From the NCBI GenBank assembly GCA_013396915.1, contig VWZL01000431.1, forward strand, positions 1 through 64,000: a stretch of 64,000 nucleotides of DNA. The letters are read 5' to 3'. The position numbers and the translations under genes are program-made. This document shows, piece after piece, positions 36,078 to 48,701 of the stretch; the first letter of the stretch is position 1, and every line of letters begins with the position of its first letter. A model generated the notes under the pieces. That model made no database searches. It saw nothing but the letters and a program-made list of their open reading frames with translations, and was not told where the DNA came from. This stretch comes from Stercorarius parasiticus. Its lineage: Eukaryota > Chordata > Aves > Charadriiformes > Stercorariidae.

Positions 36078-38476
36078 TGAAGTTTAGTTCAGTGATTCTT
36101 GTTTTTCTGCCTTCCCATCCCTGCCTTGTTGACATGCAGAAAGAAGTTGCCATTAACAATAGTTTGGAAACTAGTGAGCATGAATTTATGAATAGAATTT
36201 CATTGCTGTGCTATTTTGTCAGTCATTAGTACTTCATTTTACATGCCATCCATAACATCCCCAAACCAGAATCTGATTGACTGAATATGTTTTGGCTTTA
36301 GCTAATAATAACTATTCTATTTTAGAGACATAAACCATTGCTGCTAAAGTGTGGCCCTAACGAGGAGTTTGTGTTTGAGGAAATCAAGGTCTTGATTTGA
36401 CCATGGCAGGGAGTTACAGCAAAAACACTTTTAATCTTTTCTTCAGTCTGCCAAACAAGATGTCACTGTATTTAGGCAGCCAGGCAAAGAAAACTGTAGA
36501 ATTTCAAGTTACTTCTGATACGTATGCCACACGTAAACCTGAATGCAAATATTACAATACAGTAAATAAAAGCATGAGAAATTCCCAGTGGCGTGAACAT
36601 TCTGAAAAATATTGACAGCTCAGCCTTTCATGCTTCCTTCCAATGTGGATGAAAAGCAGTCTGTCACGAAGCAGCTTAGTAGACTGCCAGCTCCTTTTCT
36701 GTCTCTCCAGACCGTGGCCGAGATCTTAAAAGTTTTTCAGCCACCTGACTCTTATTTGAGCTCTGGGGGTCTGGGCCTTGGTGTCTTCTGTCAGGGTCAT
36801 GCAGATCTCTTTAGAGTTCCCTTTACTCAGGCTCCCCTTTTACTTCTTTTTTTTTTTTTTTTCCTTTCTTCATTTCCTATTGGAGTTAATTACTGTTACG
36901 TTTATCACAGCAGCATTTAGGTTAGTCAGTGCAGAGCTCTACTGAGTATGCAGATACAGGCTCTCCTTCTCCCCTCATCCGGCCCGTGACAGATAGTGCT
37001 GCTCCCGTACCCTTCCCAGGTCCCACGGTAGTCATGGATGGATTGAAACCCCTGATGTTAATGAGGTGTCAGCTGCCCCCACAACCCACCTCTGTCAGTG
37101 CAATAATCTGGACCTGCTTTGCTCCCAGCAGCTCACAAAATACTTCATCCATATCATCAGCTCTCATCTGCTCACGCTATAAGCTTTCAAATCTATTATT
37201 GTAATACGATCCTTTTAGCAATTGCTATTGCTTTTAAAACCAATTTGTTCCGCACTCAAAGGCCTCTAAGCTCCCATAATATTAGGATTGGTGCCTGCAC
37301 ACTAAACTGTGCTTGCTAACAGAGGTCTCGGAAAACGATCTGGTTACACACTAGGCTGGTAAGGGAACAGTGAGAAGAGAAAAGGAAAGAGGCACACTTA
37401 AACTACACTTGCTAGTCTTTCTGCCAGAATTGTAAAGTTCCTTCTGTTCTAAGTTAATGATGAGCAGTTACCCACATACTGTGCAGCATAATGGCTGTTT
37501 GAAAGCCCTTTCTTATCACAACCCAGTGTAAAATGCTGATCTTGCACAGCAGTTCTGAATGCAGAAGGTAGGAAACTGTTGTTTTAAAATATTTTTAAAA
37601 ACACTTACTACACTATTACAGTTGTTGGATGAATTTGAACTGAACAATGAGGGAGGCAAAATAACTCCACTCCCTGAGCACTTTATTCTCACCTAATAGT
37701 GCTAGTGCAAGAGTTCAGAAGAACACGGGCTTATGCAAAGCCCATCTGTCTATATCAGCCCTTTCACAGGTACTCTTGAAGGCGGTGGCCAGTTTCAATC
37801 ATGTTTGAGAGAGCAGCAGCCTCTTAAAACTAATTTCATATTTCACAGAAATCCATGAGGGAAGAGGAAGGGCGGAGAGAGAGATGCCCAAACTAGTGCC
37901 CTTCCCAAGGGAAAGGCAAGCAGAAACCAGCCTTTACCTGTGGCTTTGGCGGGCACTCAGCTCTAGCCTTGTCCTCACACACGCTGCTTCTTGATCACCT
38001 ACCAGGCAAAAATGGTAGATGGTGAAAATAGGAGGAAATATTTGAGTTGAGGAGCAGGATGAAGTGGAGTTATCACTGTAAGGGAAACCGTTGAGGACAT
38101 GGCATGAAGCAGAGGCTTATGCGAAACAGAGAAGGAATAGGTATGGGGATGTGGGAAGAGCCTGGGGATATTGTTATGGGAAAGCCTTCAGAGACCAAGA
38201 AGAAGATGGGGTTATTTTGGTGGAGACCATAGGAGACAGGGAGTGCAGATACATGGAAAACCAGAGCTCCCTACTCATACCTCTTATGGATCAGTGTGGA
38301 GTATACTAACGTGCTACGCGACTCTGGAGACTGCTTTTATGAGGTCCAAAGCTTTCAGTAGAAAGGATTCAAAGCTATCACTCATATTGCATTTCAACAT
38401 CTTAGGAATGGGACTGATTCCCAAAGCTAGACCAATATGTGTAACTACACGGATACGGAGGCTTGGCCTTAATATT
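36078..38476. other. Non-coding; no gene seen
   Basis: Contains a 16-base T run at 36847-36862. Random-looking frames only. The region leads without break into the duplicated block. Confidence 0.5.
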
Positions 38477-39802
38477 ACTTTTAACCAGGCCAAGTAGCCC
38501 AAGCTGCAGTTCTTCACCCCATCATACTCCATTGTCCAACCGAAACTATCCGCATGGTGGGCCTCATTTGCAAACCAGACTTGCTCTAGAAATCTAAGGG
38601 GTATTTGCCTTTCCTGATGAGCACCGGGCCTCTGAAAGTAGTACAGTGAAAAGGAATGAAAGGGCAACACAAAGGGACTGCTGCTGACAACATCAAGACC
38701 AACAGTTATCAGTAGATACACACTGGGAAGTAAGTTTTAGTGACAATGTGAGGAAACTGGGGAGCTTCCAAGGTGACCCAGGTTATTGCCAGTAGCAAGC
38801 CCAAGGACTCCTGACAGAGCTGGTCACCAGACCACAGACTGACCATAAAGATCAACAGTGGCAAAGACTGGTGTGCCTAGACTTTGAGCTTTAGCATACA
38901 GGTATCACCTCTGGCCCATGAAGTTCCTCAGCCACCAGCTAACAAAATTTGGCAGCATAGCCCACTTACACTCTTTCGTAAGCATTGCCTACCAGCTACT
39001 GTGCAACAGGGATACTGCACTGGGGGACTCTTCTTCAGACCCTCTTGGCCATTTTTATGCTCCTATAAACCTAAATGCAGGTCCCGCTGTCACAGCGCCA
39101 CCCAGGCCAGCTGTTCCCTAAAACAAGGTGAGCCAGGAGGTGATGGGAACCCAGGGCCATCAGGGCCCAACCTCCCCAACCAGAGCCCATCCATAGTAGC
39201 TGAATGCAGTGAGCAGGACAAACCTGGAGATGACGGGCAGAACCAGCTGACAGTCCAAATCATAAGGCAATACCATGGCAATGAGACAGATCTGAGGTCA
39301 AGCTGGAAATCCCACCTGTAGGTCAGGGTTAAGATCAGATCTAGCAATGGCTGAGAAGGTCTGCAACAACAAGGCTAGGCTAAGGTCTATCCAGGATGTC
39401 AATCTGCAGGTTGAAGTCTGGAGGCCCCTAGCAGAACAAAGATGCAGATAGAGACAAGCACGAGGCGAGGCAAGTCCCTGGGCTGAGCTGAAATAGAGCT
39501 CCTGGGCCCATGTGTGTGGGTGGAAGCCCCAGCTGGGGCTGGTCAAGGCCATTAAGGCTTATTAGTGCACTCAAGGGCCTGACATAGACAAACTTGATAA
39601 AGAAGATGGGGAGTGGCTCAAAATGGTGGGATGGGATATTTCAATCTACTCAGCAGTTACAAAGGGCCAGTAACAATATTGGAAACAACAAATGCGTCTT
39701 TTATTCTCATCCAGAGGCTGGTGTGGCTAGGCTAAAAGCATGCACTGAGGATGGCTCACTGCAGAGGTGGGCCTTGCATTCTGTTGTTCACACTGTTGTT
39801 GT
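38477..39802. repeat. Duplicated block, copy 1 (1,326 bp)
   Basis: This block recurs at 40393-41718 with a constant offset of 1,916 bases. I noticed only two differences: C at 38540 against G at 40456, and T at 39746 against C at 41662. The copy ends exactly at a single undetermined base (39803). It holds no recognised gene; the open frames in it (for example 38884-39321) recur in copy 2. This is probably the genuine copy. Confidence 0.95.
39121..39590. other. GC-richer, repeat-like segment inside the duplicated block
   Basis: Compositionally different from the AT-rich flanks, with recurring aggtcagg / aggtct / gtctggagg words. It reminds me of LTR-type repeats of turtles and birds, but I cannot name the family. 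The same segment recurs at 41037-41506. No retroviral coding region is visible. Confidence 0.25.
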
Positions 39803-39803
39803 N
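39803..39803. other. Single undetermined base at a contig join
   Basis: One N. The sequence right after it repeats bases 39598 onward, so it marks an unmerged overlap rather than a sequencing ambiguity. Confidence 0.9.
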
Positions 39804-40074
39804 TAAAGAAGATGGGGAGTGGCTCAAAATGGTGGGATGGGATATTTCAATCTACTCAGCAGTTACAAAGGGCCAGTAACAATATTGGAAACAACAAATG
39901 CGTCTTTTATTCTCATCCAGAGGCTGGTGTGGCTAGGCTAAAAGCATGCACTGAGGATGGCTCACTGCAGAGGTGGGCCTTGCATTCTGTTGTTCACACT
40001 GTTGTTGTCGTCTTCGCATTTCCCCTGTAAAAACATACTGGGAAAAATAGGGCTAGCATCTTGTTAGCTTCAAG
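39804..40074. repeat. Duplicated block, partial copy (271 bp)
   Basis: Equals 39598-39802 for its first 205 bases and equals 41514-41784 over its whole length. It is bounded by a single N on the left and a gap on the right, which is the signature of a small unplaced contig inserted between overlapping neighbours. Confidence 0.95.
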
Positions 40075-40392
40075 NNNNNNNNNNNNNNNNNNNNNNNNNN
40101 NNNNNNNNNNNNNNNNNNNNNNNNNNNNNNNNNNNNNNNNNNNNNNNNNNNNNNNNNNNNNNNNNNNNNNNNNNNNNNNNNNNNNNNNNNNNNNNNNNNN
40201 NNNNNNNNNNNNNNNNNNNNNNNNNNNNNNNNNNNNNNNNNNNNNNNNNNNNNNNNNNNNNNNNNNNNNNNNNNNNNNNNNNNNNNNNNNNNNNNNNNNN
40301 NNNNNNNNNNNNNNNNNNNNNNNNNNNNNNNNNNNNNNNNNNNNNNNNNNNNNNNNNNNNNNNNNNNNNNNNNNNNNNNNNNNNNNNNNNNN
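40075..40392. other. Assembly gap (318 N)
   Basis: Run of N. Frames that cross it are meaningless. Confidence 0.99.
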
Positions 40393-41718
40393 ACTTTTAA
40401 CCAGGCCAAGTAGCCCAAGCTGCAGTTCTTCACCCCATCATACTCCATTGTCCAAGCGAAACTATCCGCATGGTGGGCCTCATTTGCAAACCAGACTTGC
40501 TCTAGAAATCTAAGGGGTATTTGCCTTTCCTGATGAGCACCGGGCCTCTGAAAGTAGTACAGTGAAAAGGAATGAAAGGGCAACACAAAGGGACTGCTGC
40601 TGACAACATCAAGACCAACAGTTATCAGTAGATACACACTGGGAAGTAAGTTTTAGTGACAATGTGAGGAAACTGGGGAGCTTCCAAGGTGACCCAGGTT
40701 ATTGCCAGTAGCAAGCCCAAGGACTCCTGACAGAGCTGGTCACCAGACCACAGACTGACCATAAAGATCAACAGTGGCAAAGACTGGTGTGCCTAGACTT
40801 TGAGCTTTAGCATACAGGTATCACCTCTGGCCCATGAAGTTCCTCAGCCACCAGCTAACAAAATTTGGCAGCATAGCCCACTTACACTCTTTCGTAAGCA
40901 TTGCCTACCAGCTACTGTGCAACAGGGATACTGCACTGGGGGACTCTTCTTCAGACCCTCTTGGCCATTTTTATGCTCCTATAAACCTAAATGCAGGTCC
41001 CGCTGTCACAGCGCCACCCAGGCCAGCTGTTCCCTAAAACAAGGTGAGCCAGGAGGTGATGGGAACCCAGGGCCATCAGGGCCCAACCTCCCCAACCAGA
41101 GCCCATCCATAGTAGCTGAATGCAGTGAGCAGGACAAACCTGGAGATGACGGGCAGAACCAGCTGACAGTCCAAATCATAAGGCAATACCATGGCAATGA
41201 GACAGATCTGAGGTCAAGCTGGAAATCCCACCTGTAGGTCAGGGTTAAGATCAGATCTAGCAATGGCTGAGAAGGTCTGCAACAACAAGGCTAGGCTAAG
41301 GTCTATCCAGGATGTCAATCTGCAGGTTGAAGTCTGGAGGCCCCTAGCAGAACAAAGATGCAGATAGAGACAAGCACGAGGCGAGGCAAGTCCCTGGGCT
41401 GAGCTGAAATAGAGCTCCTGGGCCCATGTGTGTGGGTGGAAGCCCCAGCTGGGGCTGGTCAAGGCCATTAAGGCTTATTAGTGCACTCAAGGGCCTGACA
41501 TAGACAAACTTGATAAAGAAGATGGGGAGTGGCTCAAAATGGTGGGATGGGATATTTCAATCTACTCAGCAGTTACAAAGGGCCAGTAACAATATTGGAA
41601 ACAACAAATGCGTCTTTTATTCTCATCCAGAGGCTGGTGTGGCTAGGCTAAAAGCATGCACCGAGGATGGCTCACTGCAGAGGTGGGCCTTGCATTCTGT
41701 TGTTCACACTGTTGTTGT
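40393..41718. repeat. Duplicated block, copy 2 (1,326 bp)
   Basis: Near-identical to 38477-39802 at an offset of 1,916. It begins immediately after the gap. Sequence after 41718 continues into unique DNA and is shared with the partial copy up to 41784. Most likely the second haplotype or an unmerged contig end. Confidence 0.95.
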
Positions 41719-41784
41719 CGTCTTCGCATTTCCCCTGTAAAAACATACTGGGAAAAATAGGGCTAGCATCTTGTTAGCTTCAAG

Positions 41785-44548
41785 GCTTCCTCATACCCAC
41801 CTGAATGTTAATTGAGAAAAAAAAATAACAAAAAGAAGTCAGGTTCAAAGGGCCAATGTGCTGAAAACATACACACAACATACACGTGCACTTTCTCCTT
41901 ATTGAACATATATACAAATGTAGATCTTATGTCAGGCAAAGCAGACAAGCGTCTTTTCTTGGGACTGCTTTTCTGTTGCAATTAAATTTGGCATCTACGG
42001 AAAGGATAAGAATTATATTAGTACTATGAGGGCGATTATGCCAGCCTGCTGATGATATGAAAGTGAACATGTGAAAGCTTTTGCTAGGCCACTGAGCATT
42101 CCCAGTGTGAGCTCCAGAAACGTGAGCAAATTCAGGCTGAGCTGAATTGCTGATTCAGCGACTAGAACTACAGTGCCTCCTCCTCAGCCAAGCTTGGTGC
42201 TTAGCAGAGTGTTCACCATCTGCCTCCCGTGCAATACTTATAAACGTTGCAATCAATACACAATTTGGGATGTGTGGGCAATGCTGGAAGGTAAAAATAT
42301 TCTTTCTTTGCCAGATATATGTTAATTGGTTGTTTCATTTTGCACGTATGGGACAGTAAAATGTGTTTGTTTTCTTGCCAATAAAGGAACGTTTTCCTAA
42401 CGCTCCTTAGTCACATTGTATCTACAAAAGGAGAAGGCTCTGATGTTTCCTGTTGGGTTTATGGGTTACATTACAATTCATACACAAATGCTTTTTGGCG
42501 TCTAAATCCTGAGCTAGAAGTATTTTTAAAATTATGCCCTGAAATAGCAACTTCAGAACACTGTGTCGGCATTTGGCAGATATCTCAAGTGTCATGAACT
42601 GTTACTACTTGAGGAACTTGGCAGGCACTCCATGAGCCCTGTGTACCTTACAAGTGTGTAGGAGTCCACTAACAGCTTGATTGTTGAGCATCTGTATAGC
42701 TAGTCTCTGTAATGGGCATATGTCCACCCACCAACCTCAAAAACACGTGCATGTTTCACAGGATGTATCTGAGCTCCCGAGCAATGAAGGCTGCTCAAAC
42801 ATGAGTCCGCCATTTTACAAGCATTTTCTCCAGACAAACCTTGAACCACTAATCGGTCTCACTGGTTGAAGAATTTGGCATGCGTGTTTCCACCCCTATG
42901 TGTTTTACAAACTGCCGATCTGCATGTTAAGGCTGAAAGCACTTTATGAAGTGTTTGGGATATCACGTACAGTAGTGTTTCCTGGTAGAAGACCAAGGGA
43001 ACATTGCTGGCACCCTAGGTGAAAGGCAGTGGTGAAGCCAGCAGGCTCGAGTATGCACACATGGCTGGTGATGACTACCATTCTCACCCCAGGATGGAAA
43101 AGATAACCACTCCTGGTTGTGATGCCATGTTGGAACCTACGGGATGCTGGGTCTTTTTGCAGGACTTTGCCCCCAACATAATTGACATTGTAGCCATGCT
43201 TTGTGCCTGCTCAAGAGCAGTAGCAGCTGTGCTTGTAGACTGAAGTTTGGCTGGAAAGCAGATTTCATATCCATCTGCTCACCTGGGCCTTTGCAGAGGC
43301 CTTTTGGTTGGGGTTGTATATGTGATATCCTTCAGAACATCTCTGGTCTGCAAAGATGCTCTTTCTGGACAAACTATTGCTCCTTTAAGACACAAATGCA
43401 CCATGCACTTCCCTATCCCTAATGACAAGGCAAGACTTAATCCATTTTTTAGGGTCTTCATGGAAAAAGTTGCATAAGTCTACAGGAAAATGTTAATATT
43501 TTTTCATGGTTTACTTACAATTCTGGCATAGAAACCACATAGCTCCAGCACAAAAAACAATGGCTTTGGCACTAACTGAGACAAAGAACTAAGGGCTGGA
43601 AATTCAGGAGCCCTACTGGTGTGAGCAGCAACACCAGGGACCTAGGAACAGGAGTAGAGGCAGATCGACATTTTCAACCTGGGCATGCACGCCACGAAAA
43701 AGTGTAAGACAGCTTTTTCCAGATGTCTCAATGACACTTAATTCCTTCACCTCCTGTTTTTTTTAACAGAGCAGAAAAATCCCCCAAACTGGGAAGACTG
43801 TGGAGAGAGGTGCAAAGATTGAAGTAAAGACCGTGGAGTAAGTCAGTCCCACAGCCCACCTCCTGCACAGAGCAGGAGAGAAGCAAGAAAACAGGAGTGT
43901 CAGAAGAGTAGGGCCCTAGGCGAGAGGCAAGGGCTCCTCTGAGGCCTCTGCCACGTGTGCTTATTTAAGACACCAGCTTTCCTAGAGCTTGTCAGCCTTG
44001 TCGTCTCCAACAGGAGCTGGGATCTGCCCTGGGGCTGTTAAATTTTTACAATAGTTGAAATGAACCAGAATGCTCCTGCTGTCTGTCTCTGGGCCTGAGC
44101 TGCTGGGACCAGGCAGGAGGACTCGTCCCCCAAGCCCTTGGCTCCAGTACTTATTGCTTCTTGCCACGCAGTTTGGACAGTTGTGGAACGTGTCGCAAGA
44201 AAAAACTTTTAACTCTGACCTTTATTTAATTTGACACTGGGTGAGGCCTTTATTCTACATCTTTCTTTAGTGGATAGAAATGTATTTGGTCTATATTAAT
44301 TTTTTTGTTATGTACCAATGGTTGGCATCAATTGGTTTCAGTTTTTTTGCACTATAAATGTTAAAATAAACAAACAGAGGTCCCAAGTGGTGGTCAGGGA
44401 TTTTGCCAGACCATGGGAAGTAGTGGGCCCCAAGAGGATCTGAAAACCACCCAGAGAAATACAGTACAGAAGATCTGCACCGAGCAGGGATACTAATCCA
44501 TTCCAGAAGCTAGAAAATATTTTCCAGGAGACTTGGCAATTGTGGCTT
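41785..44548. other. Non-coding; no gene seen
   Basis: Short random frames only; no recognised repeat or RNA gene. Confidence 0.5.
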
Positions 44549-44590
44549 GAGATGGAGAAAGAGAGAAAGAGAGAGATGGATAGAGAGAAA
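44549..44590 (+). repeat. GA-rich microsatellite, imperfect
   Basis: Imperfect gaga/gaaaga repeat on the plus strand with gatgga and gatag interruptions. Confidence 0.8.
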
Positions 44591-44829
44591 CTGCCCTTTT
44601 TCCAGGAAAAATGGAAAAGTCTGAGAAAAGAAAAGCCCCTGCTATTGCCGGGTACTTAGCTACAAGGAGAGATTCACTTAGCAGAGGGTTTGCATCTCCA
44701 AAGATGCAGAGACAGTTCTTTGCTCGACCATAGAGTCCAGACAGGCAAAAGCTGCAGGAAGTGTTTGTTTACAAGACATGACAAATACGGCTGGTAGATA
44801 AGAGTTAAAATATTTAAACTGACATATAC

Positions 44830-46560
44830 CATTCTCTTAGACCCACAGAATGAGGGCTAGAGAGGTCAATAACTCATCTGATCTGAGCTTCCTAAAGCCA
44901 GTTAAGTTTCAGCCCTTGGGATGGGCCATTAGGTTTTGGCCAGTCATTCTCATAAGGAGCCCAATGGCTTGTCTAACAGAAACTCATCATTTAGAAAGGC
45001 CTGGAGCTTTGATGTGACGATAGCTTGACATGAAGAACCAACCACTTTCTTTGGCAATTTGTTTTAATGCTTACTCTCACTGCTAAACATTTCTGATTAT
45101 TTTCTCATTTGAATTTGCCAGGCTTCCACTTTCAGCTATTGGCCTTTGTTGCACATTTGTCTGCTAGATTAAGAGCTCTTTAGTCCATGACATTTTCCCC
45201 CAGGAGGGAACCGTCCCCTGTAAACGAGTTGTCTCTCATTTTTTGCAAGTCTTTATTAAACCCAAAAGACTGAGTTCTCCAAGTCTTTGCTACGGCTTTT
45301 TTCTCTAGACCTTGCATAATTTTTGTGGCTGTTTCCTGCACCCACTCCAATATTTCAACAACCTTCTAAAACTGTGGGCGTTGAAACAATCATCTCCCCA
45401 ATACTATACACAGGGATAAAAGCACATCCCTGCTCAAACTGGATTGGGGTAGTAAAATTTTCACTTTCTTATTCCGAGGTGATTTTTTTCAGTCACTATC
45501 AGAAGCTGACCTGGATTCCAGTCGCTAATGAGGTCCCTCTCCCTTAGGTGCTTTGCTGGTGTCTCTTGCTTACATGCTCAAAGTCATATCGATCACCTGA
45601 CTTGGCTTTCAAAGGTCAAATCATCAAGGGCCTTTGTGAAGTTTTCATCTCTTTTTACAGCAGAGATCAGTCATGCATCTCTCGCCTGACAAGTTCTTTG
45701 CCGATGTGGCAAGATGGATTCTGCTTTGGTCTTACCTGTGACCCACAGCTGATGACTGAGACGCTTTGGGCAAACTGCTTGTTGGTTCAGTCTGGTCATA
45801 TCTAAGCAGCACTGAATAACCTGCTGCATATGGATGGCCATCTGAAGGGAACCAGCTAATGAACTCTTTGGAGTGTCTTCAAGATGTATGTTAATCCCCT
45901 TGGAAGATACCACACACACATTGTATAACACTAGCTTCTTACAAGAATGCTATGTTGTAAAACAGTGTAGACTTCTAGTGACTGTTTTCCCATCTAATTT
46001 CATTAACAATTCATTTTTCTGCTGCCTAGGATCCCTTGTCAGGCAAACTAAGCTGCAGTGCTGTCAAGTGTGCTGGTGACCTACTGTGACGTTGGCTGAA
46101 CACTCTGCATTGTTCTAGTGTCCTTCTGGTGTTTCAAGATTCACTAAAAATGAGTATTTCTAGGCCAGGATCTTCTCCATCATCTCTGTAGGTCTCTTGA
46201 CTGCAAGTTTTCTAGGTCTGCTGATTTTCAAAATACTCATTCTGAGTCAGTGTCATTTAATATAGTCCTCTTTTATGAGTGGAAAGAAGGCATTTATGTT
46301 CACTAGCTTTCTGGCTTCCAAATACAGATAAGAATGGAGTAAGTCTATCTTTTCTATATTACCATTGACCATTTTATCATTTTTATCTATCAAGGGGCCA
46401 TTTCCCTCTTGTAGTATCCCTTGTGTCAAAGTAGTCATATCATTCTTAGGACACAAATATAGCTGCCCCATTCTTACCTGTCTTCAGCTGCTTTTTACAT
46501 CTTCCAAGTTACTAAAGCTCCAAACTTTTCTCTCTCTCTTATTAATGCATAGTTAATTTC
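44830..46560 (-). mobile_element. Ancient CR1/L3-type LINE, long copy, antisense
   Basis: Read on the plus strand it follows the complement of the CR1/L3 3' region over about 1.7 kb. It has aaccaaccactttctttggc, ggcaatttgttttaatgctt at 45053-45072, cttccactttcagctattgg near 45125, the 'tgggcgttgaaacaa' block near 45375, tggtgtttcaagattcact near 46128, ggtctgctgattttcaaaat near 46214, ttccaaatacagataagaat near 46316, and an accattttatcatttttatc block near 46370. The order of blocks is preserved. The part at about 45550-45880 matches poorly, so it may be an insertion or a very diverged segment. It has no coding capacity. Confidence 0.8.
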
Positions 46561-48483
46561 ACTTGAATATTGCTCCTTATGACTGGAAACAATTTTCTGA
46601 GAGACGCTATTCACACAGTCTGAAGTTTTGGCATCTGGGTCATTCTCTAGAAGAATCTACTTCCTTCAGCAGGGAATTCAGGCTCTTTTGTGACATGCTC
46701 TGAATTTCACTAAATTTTGAAAACTTGAATGAGGGTGAGTGTTGCAACTGTGTGTATCGCTTCAGATCAGCTTTTGGTCCCATTTTACTTCCTTTTAATT
46801 CAAGCTTGCTAAATCAGTTTTATACGACTGTTGAATACGTTTGTCTCTAACTTAATAATCATTATTCTTCTACCTACTTTTTGTCCTCACAACTCCTCTC
46901 AGTTCCAGGAAACTGTTTTTATGAAAATATGTCTATGACTTGTCAGCAGTGTCTTCCATTTGCCCCTACTGTCATGCTGCTACAGGCAGCCTATGATCAA
47001 GTTTCAGTCCAGTGACTAATTATCTTTATCTAGTATAAAGAAAACCAAAAGATTTACCTCTATGGGCACAATACCCTTTTGTTAGAAATTCTTTTCAGAC
47101 AAGGATTATCTTGTAAGGGAATCTTTTCTCTTCTGAATTTTTTTAAAAATAAAGCAGATGATAGTCATATCTCCTCCCCAGCCTTCCAAAGTCTCCGTGT
47201 GGCCTTGTGCTGGAAACAAGAGCAAAAAGGGACGAGGAGGAGAGGCAGACAGACAGAGTAAGGCTGACTGAGAGGCAGACAAATCAGTGAACTTACGTCA
47301 TGGACATTCTTCTCAAACATAATCTATTTCTACTGTATTAAGCAGTATATTTTAATCTTTGGAATGCCTCTGCCTATTTTCTACTTAATGAGACATAATT
47401 AACTAATTAACTTGTATTTACCCCAAACCCTGTTTATTTGACACTCCATGTTATTAAAACCTTGAAGCAGTACTGCTTATTATAGGCTATTTTCAGTGTT
47501 GACAATATTTCTTCCATTATACAAATCTCTGATATTTGTGCAATTAGACACCATGGGATGCAGTATTCTGATTATAACCCCCCTGATTTCCCTGTGTGTA
47601 GGGTTTTGGTTTTGTTTTTCCCATAACAAAATATTCTTGTTGGAATGGGGAGAACTGAAAAAAAAAGTTGCTGTTTACTTGTGTCTGAGTTTTAAGTCCC
47701 CATTCTGGAAAGCAGAAGAAATAGAAAATGCTGTTTGATGGCAAGAAATGACAAATCTAGTTTATCCATTGCTTGTGTGAATAGACAGAGCTGTTCAGTG
47801 ATGCCTCAGGCTGAATAGTTTCCTTACTTCTGTTGAAATTGAACATAAAATTGTCTCCTGTACCTTGCGTATCAATATTTTTTCTACCACGGTGACGATA
47901 GTTAGGGAGTCATTAAATTTGAAAACAGGAACAAAACTGGATAAATAAACCTAAAGGATCCCAACCCACAGAGAATTGGTATCCAGATATTCAGCCAACC
48001 CAAACCGAAAATGTTTATTTAAGAAAAGGACTTGTATTTCCTGTTCTGCACCAGGCCCCTCAGTAATTAATGTTCCAATACAAAACTCTTCATTCACCAA
48101 TGCCACGCACACATTGTGTGGTGCTCTTGCAGAAGCCCTGAGCGGTCCTGAGCTCAGTAACAAGCGTAAGCTTGAGTCATCCCACACAGGTTTAGCTGGA
48201 GCCAGAAGAAGCAGGAATGGGTAGGTAGTAGAAAAGGGAAGGGAGGCAGTGCAAAACATACAAAGCAACAAACAACCTTAAATCCCAGCACAAGGTCATC
48301 TCTAAAGGAGCGGGCTGTATCCCACACACTTGTTGATTAATGGTTCACGCTGAAATGGCCAGGGAAGGCCACTCAAACACTCACACCCGGACAACTGGCT
48401 GGTTGACAGGACTCCACAAAGGAGCAATCAAAGCCAGGAATCCCAATGCCAATTCCAGGTGTACATTTGTGTTCTTCCCACAG
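46561..48483. other. Non-coding; possible conserved AT-rich core near 47390
   Basis: Around 47390-47415 the words cataattaactaattaactt give adjacent homeodomain-type sites. Two copies of gaggcagaca lie near 47240 and 47271. No gene is seen. Confidence 0.4.
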
Positions 48484-48701
48484 CCTCCTTCCTAAATCCC
48501 AAAGGCAGGAGGTCGGATGGTCAGGCGACACTAGAGAGTGCCATCCGAGATGGCTGTTTTATTGCTGAAATACTGAATGGTATTTTGAAGCAAAGATTTT
48601 GTTTTGGGCTAGCCAAAGCTGAAGGCACTGAGGAGACTTGTCAGAGCCAAGGAAACTCTGTCACGATCCCTTACGCCAAGTATTTTGCACTTCCAAAGTA
48701 A
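48484..48701 (+). other. Open frame behind an acceptor-like signal
   Basis: tttgtgttcttcccacag ends at 48483 and the following frame (from 48486) is open for 71 codons to a TAA at 48699-48701, beginning SFLNPKGRRSDGQATLESAI. Composition is protein-like but no family is recognised, and no polyA hexamer follows closely. It may be chance. Confidence 0.12.

Noticed and set aside
38884..39321. 145-codon plus-strand frame, repeated at 40800-41237
   Set aside because: It begins with TTG, has no splice or start context, has no recognised domain, and appears twice only because the block is falsely duplicated.
40053..40637. Long frames spanning the N run
   Set aside because: They exist only because N is translated as an open residue; the bases are unknown.
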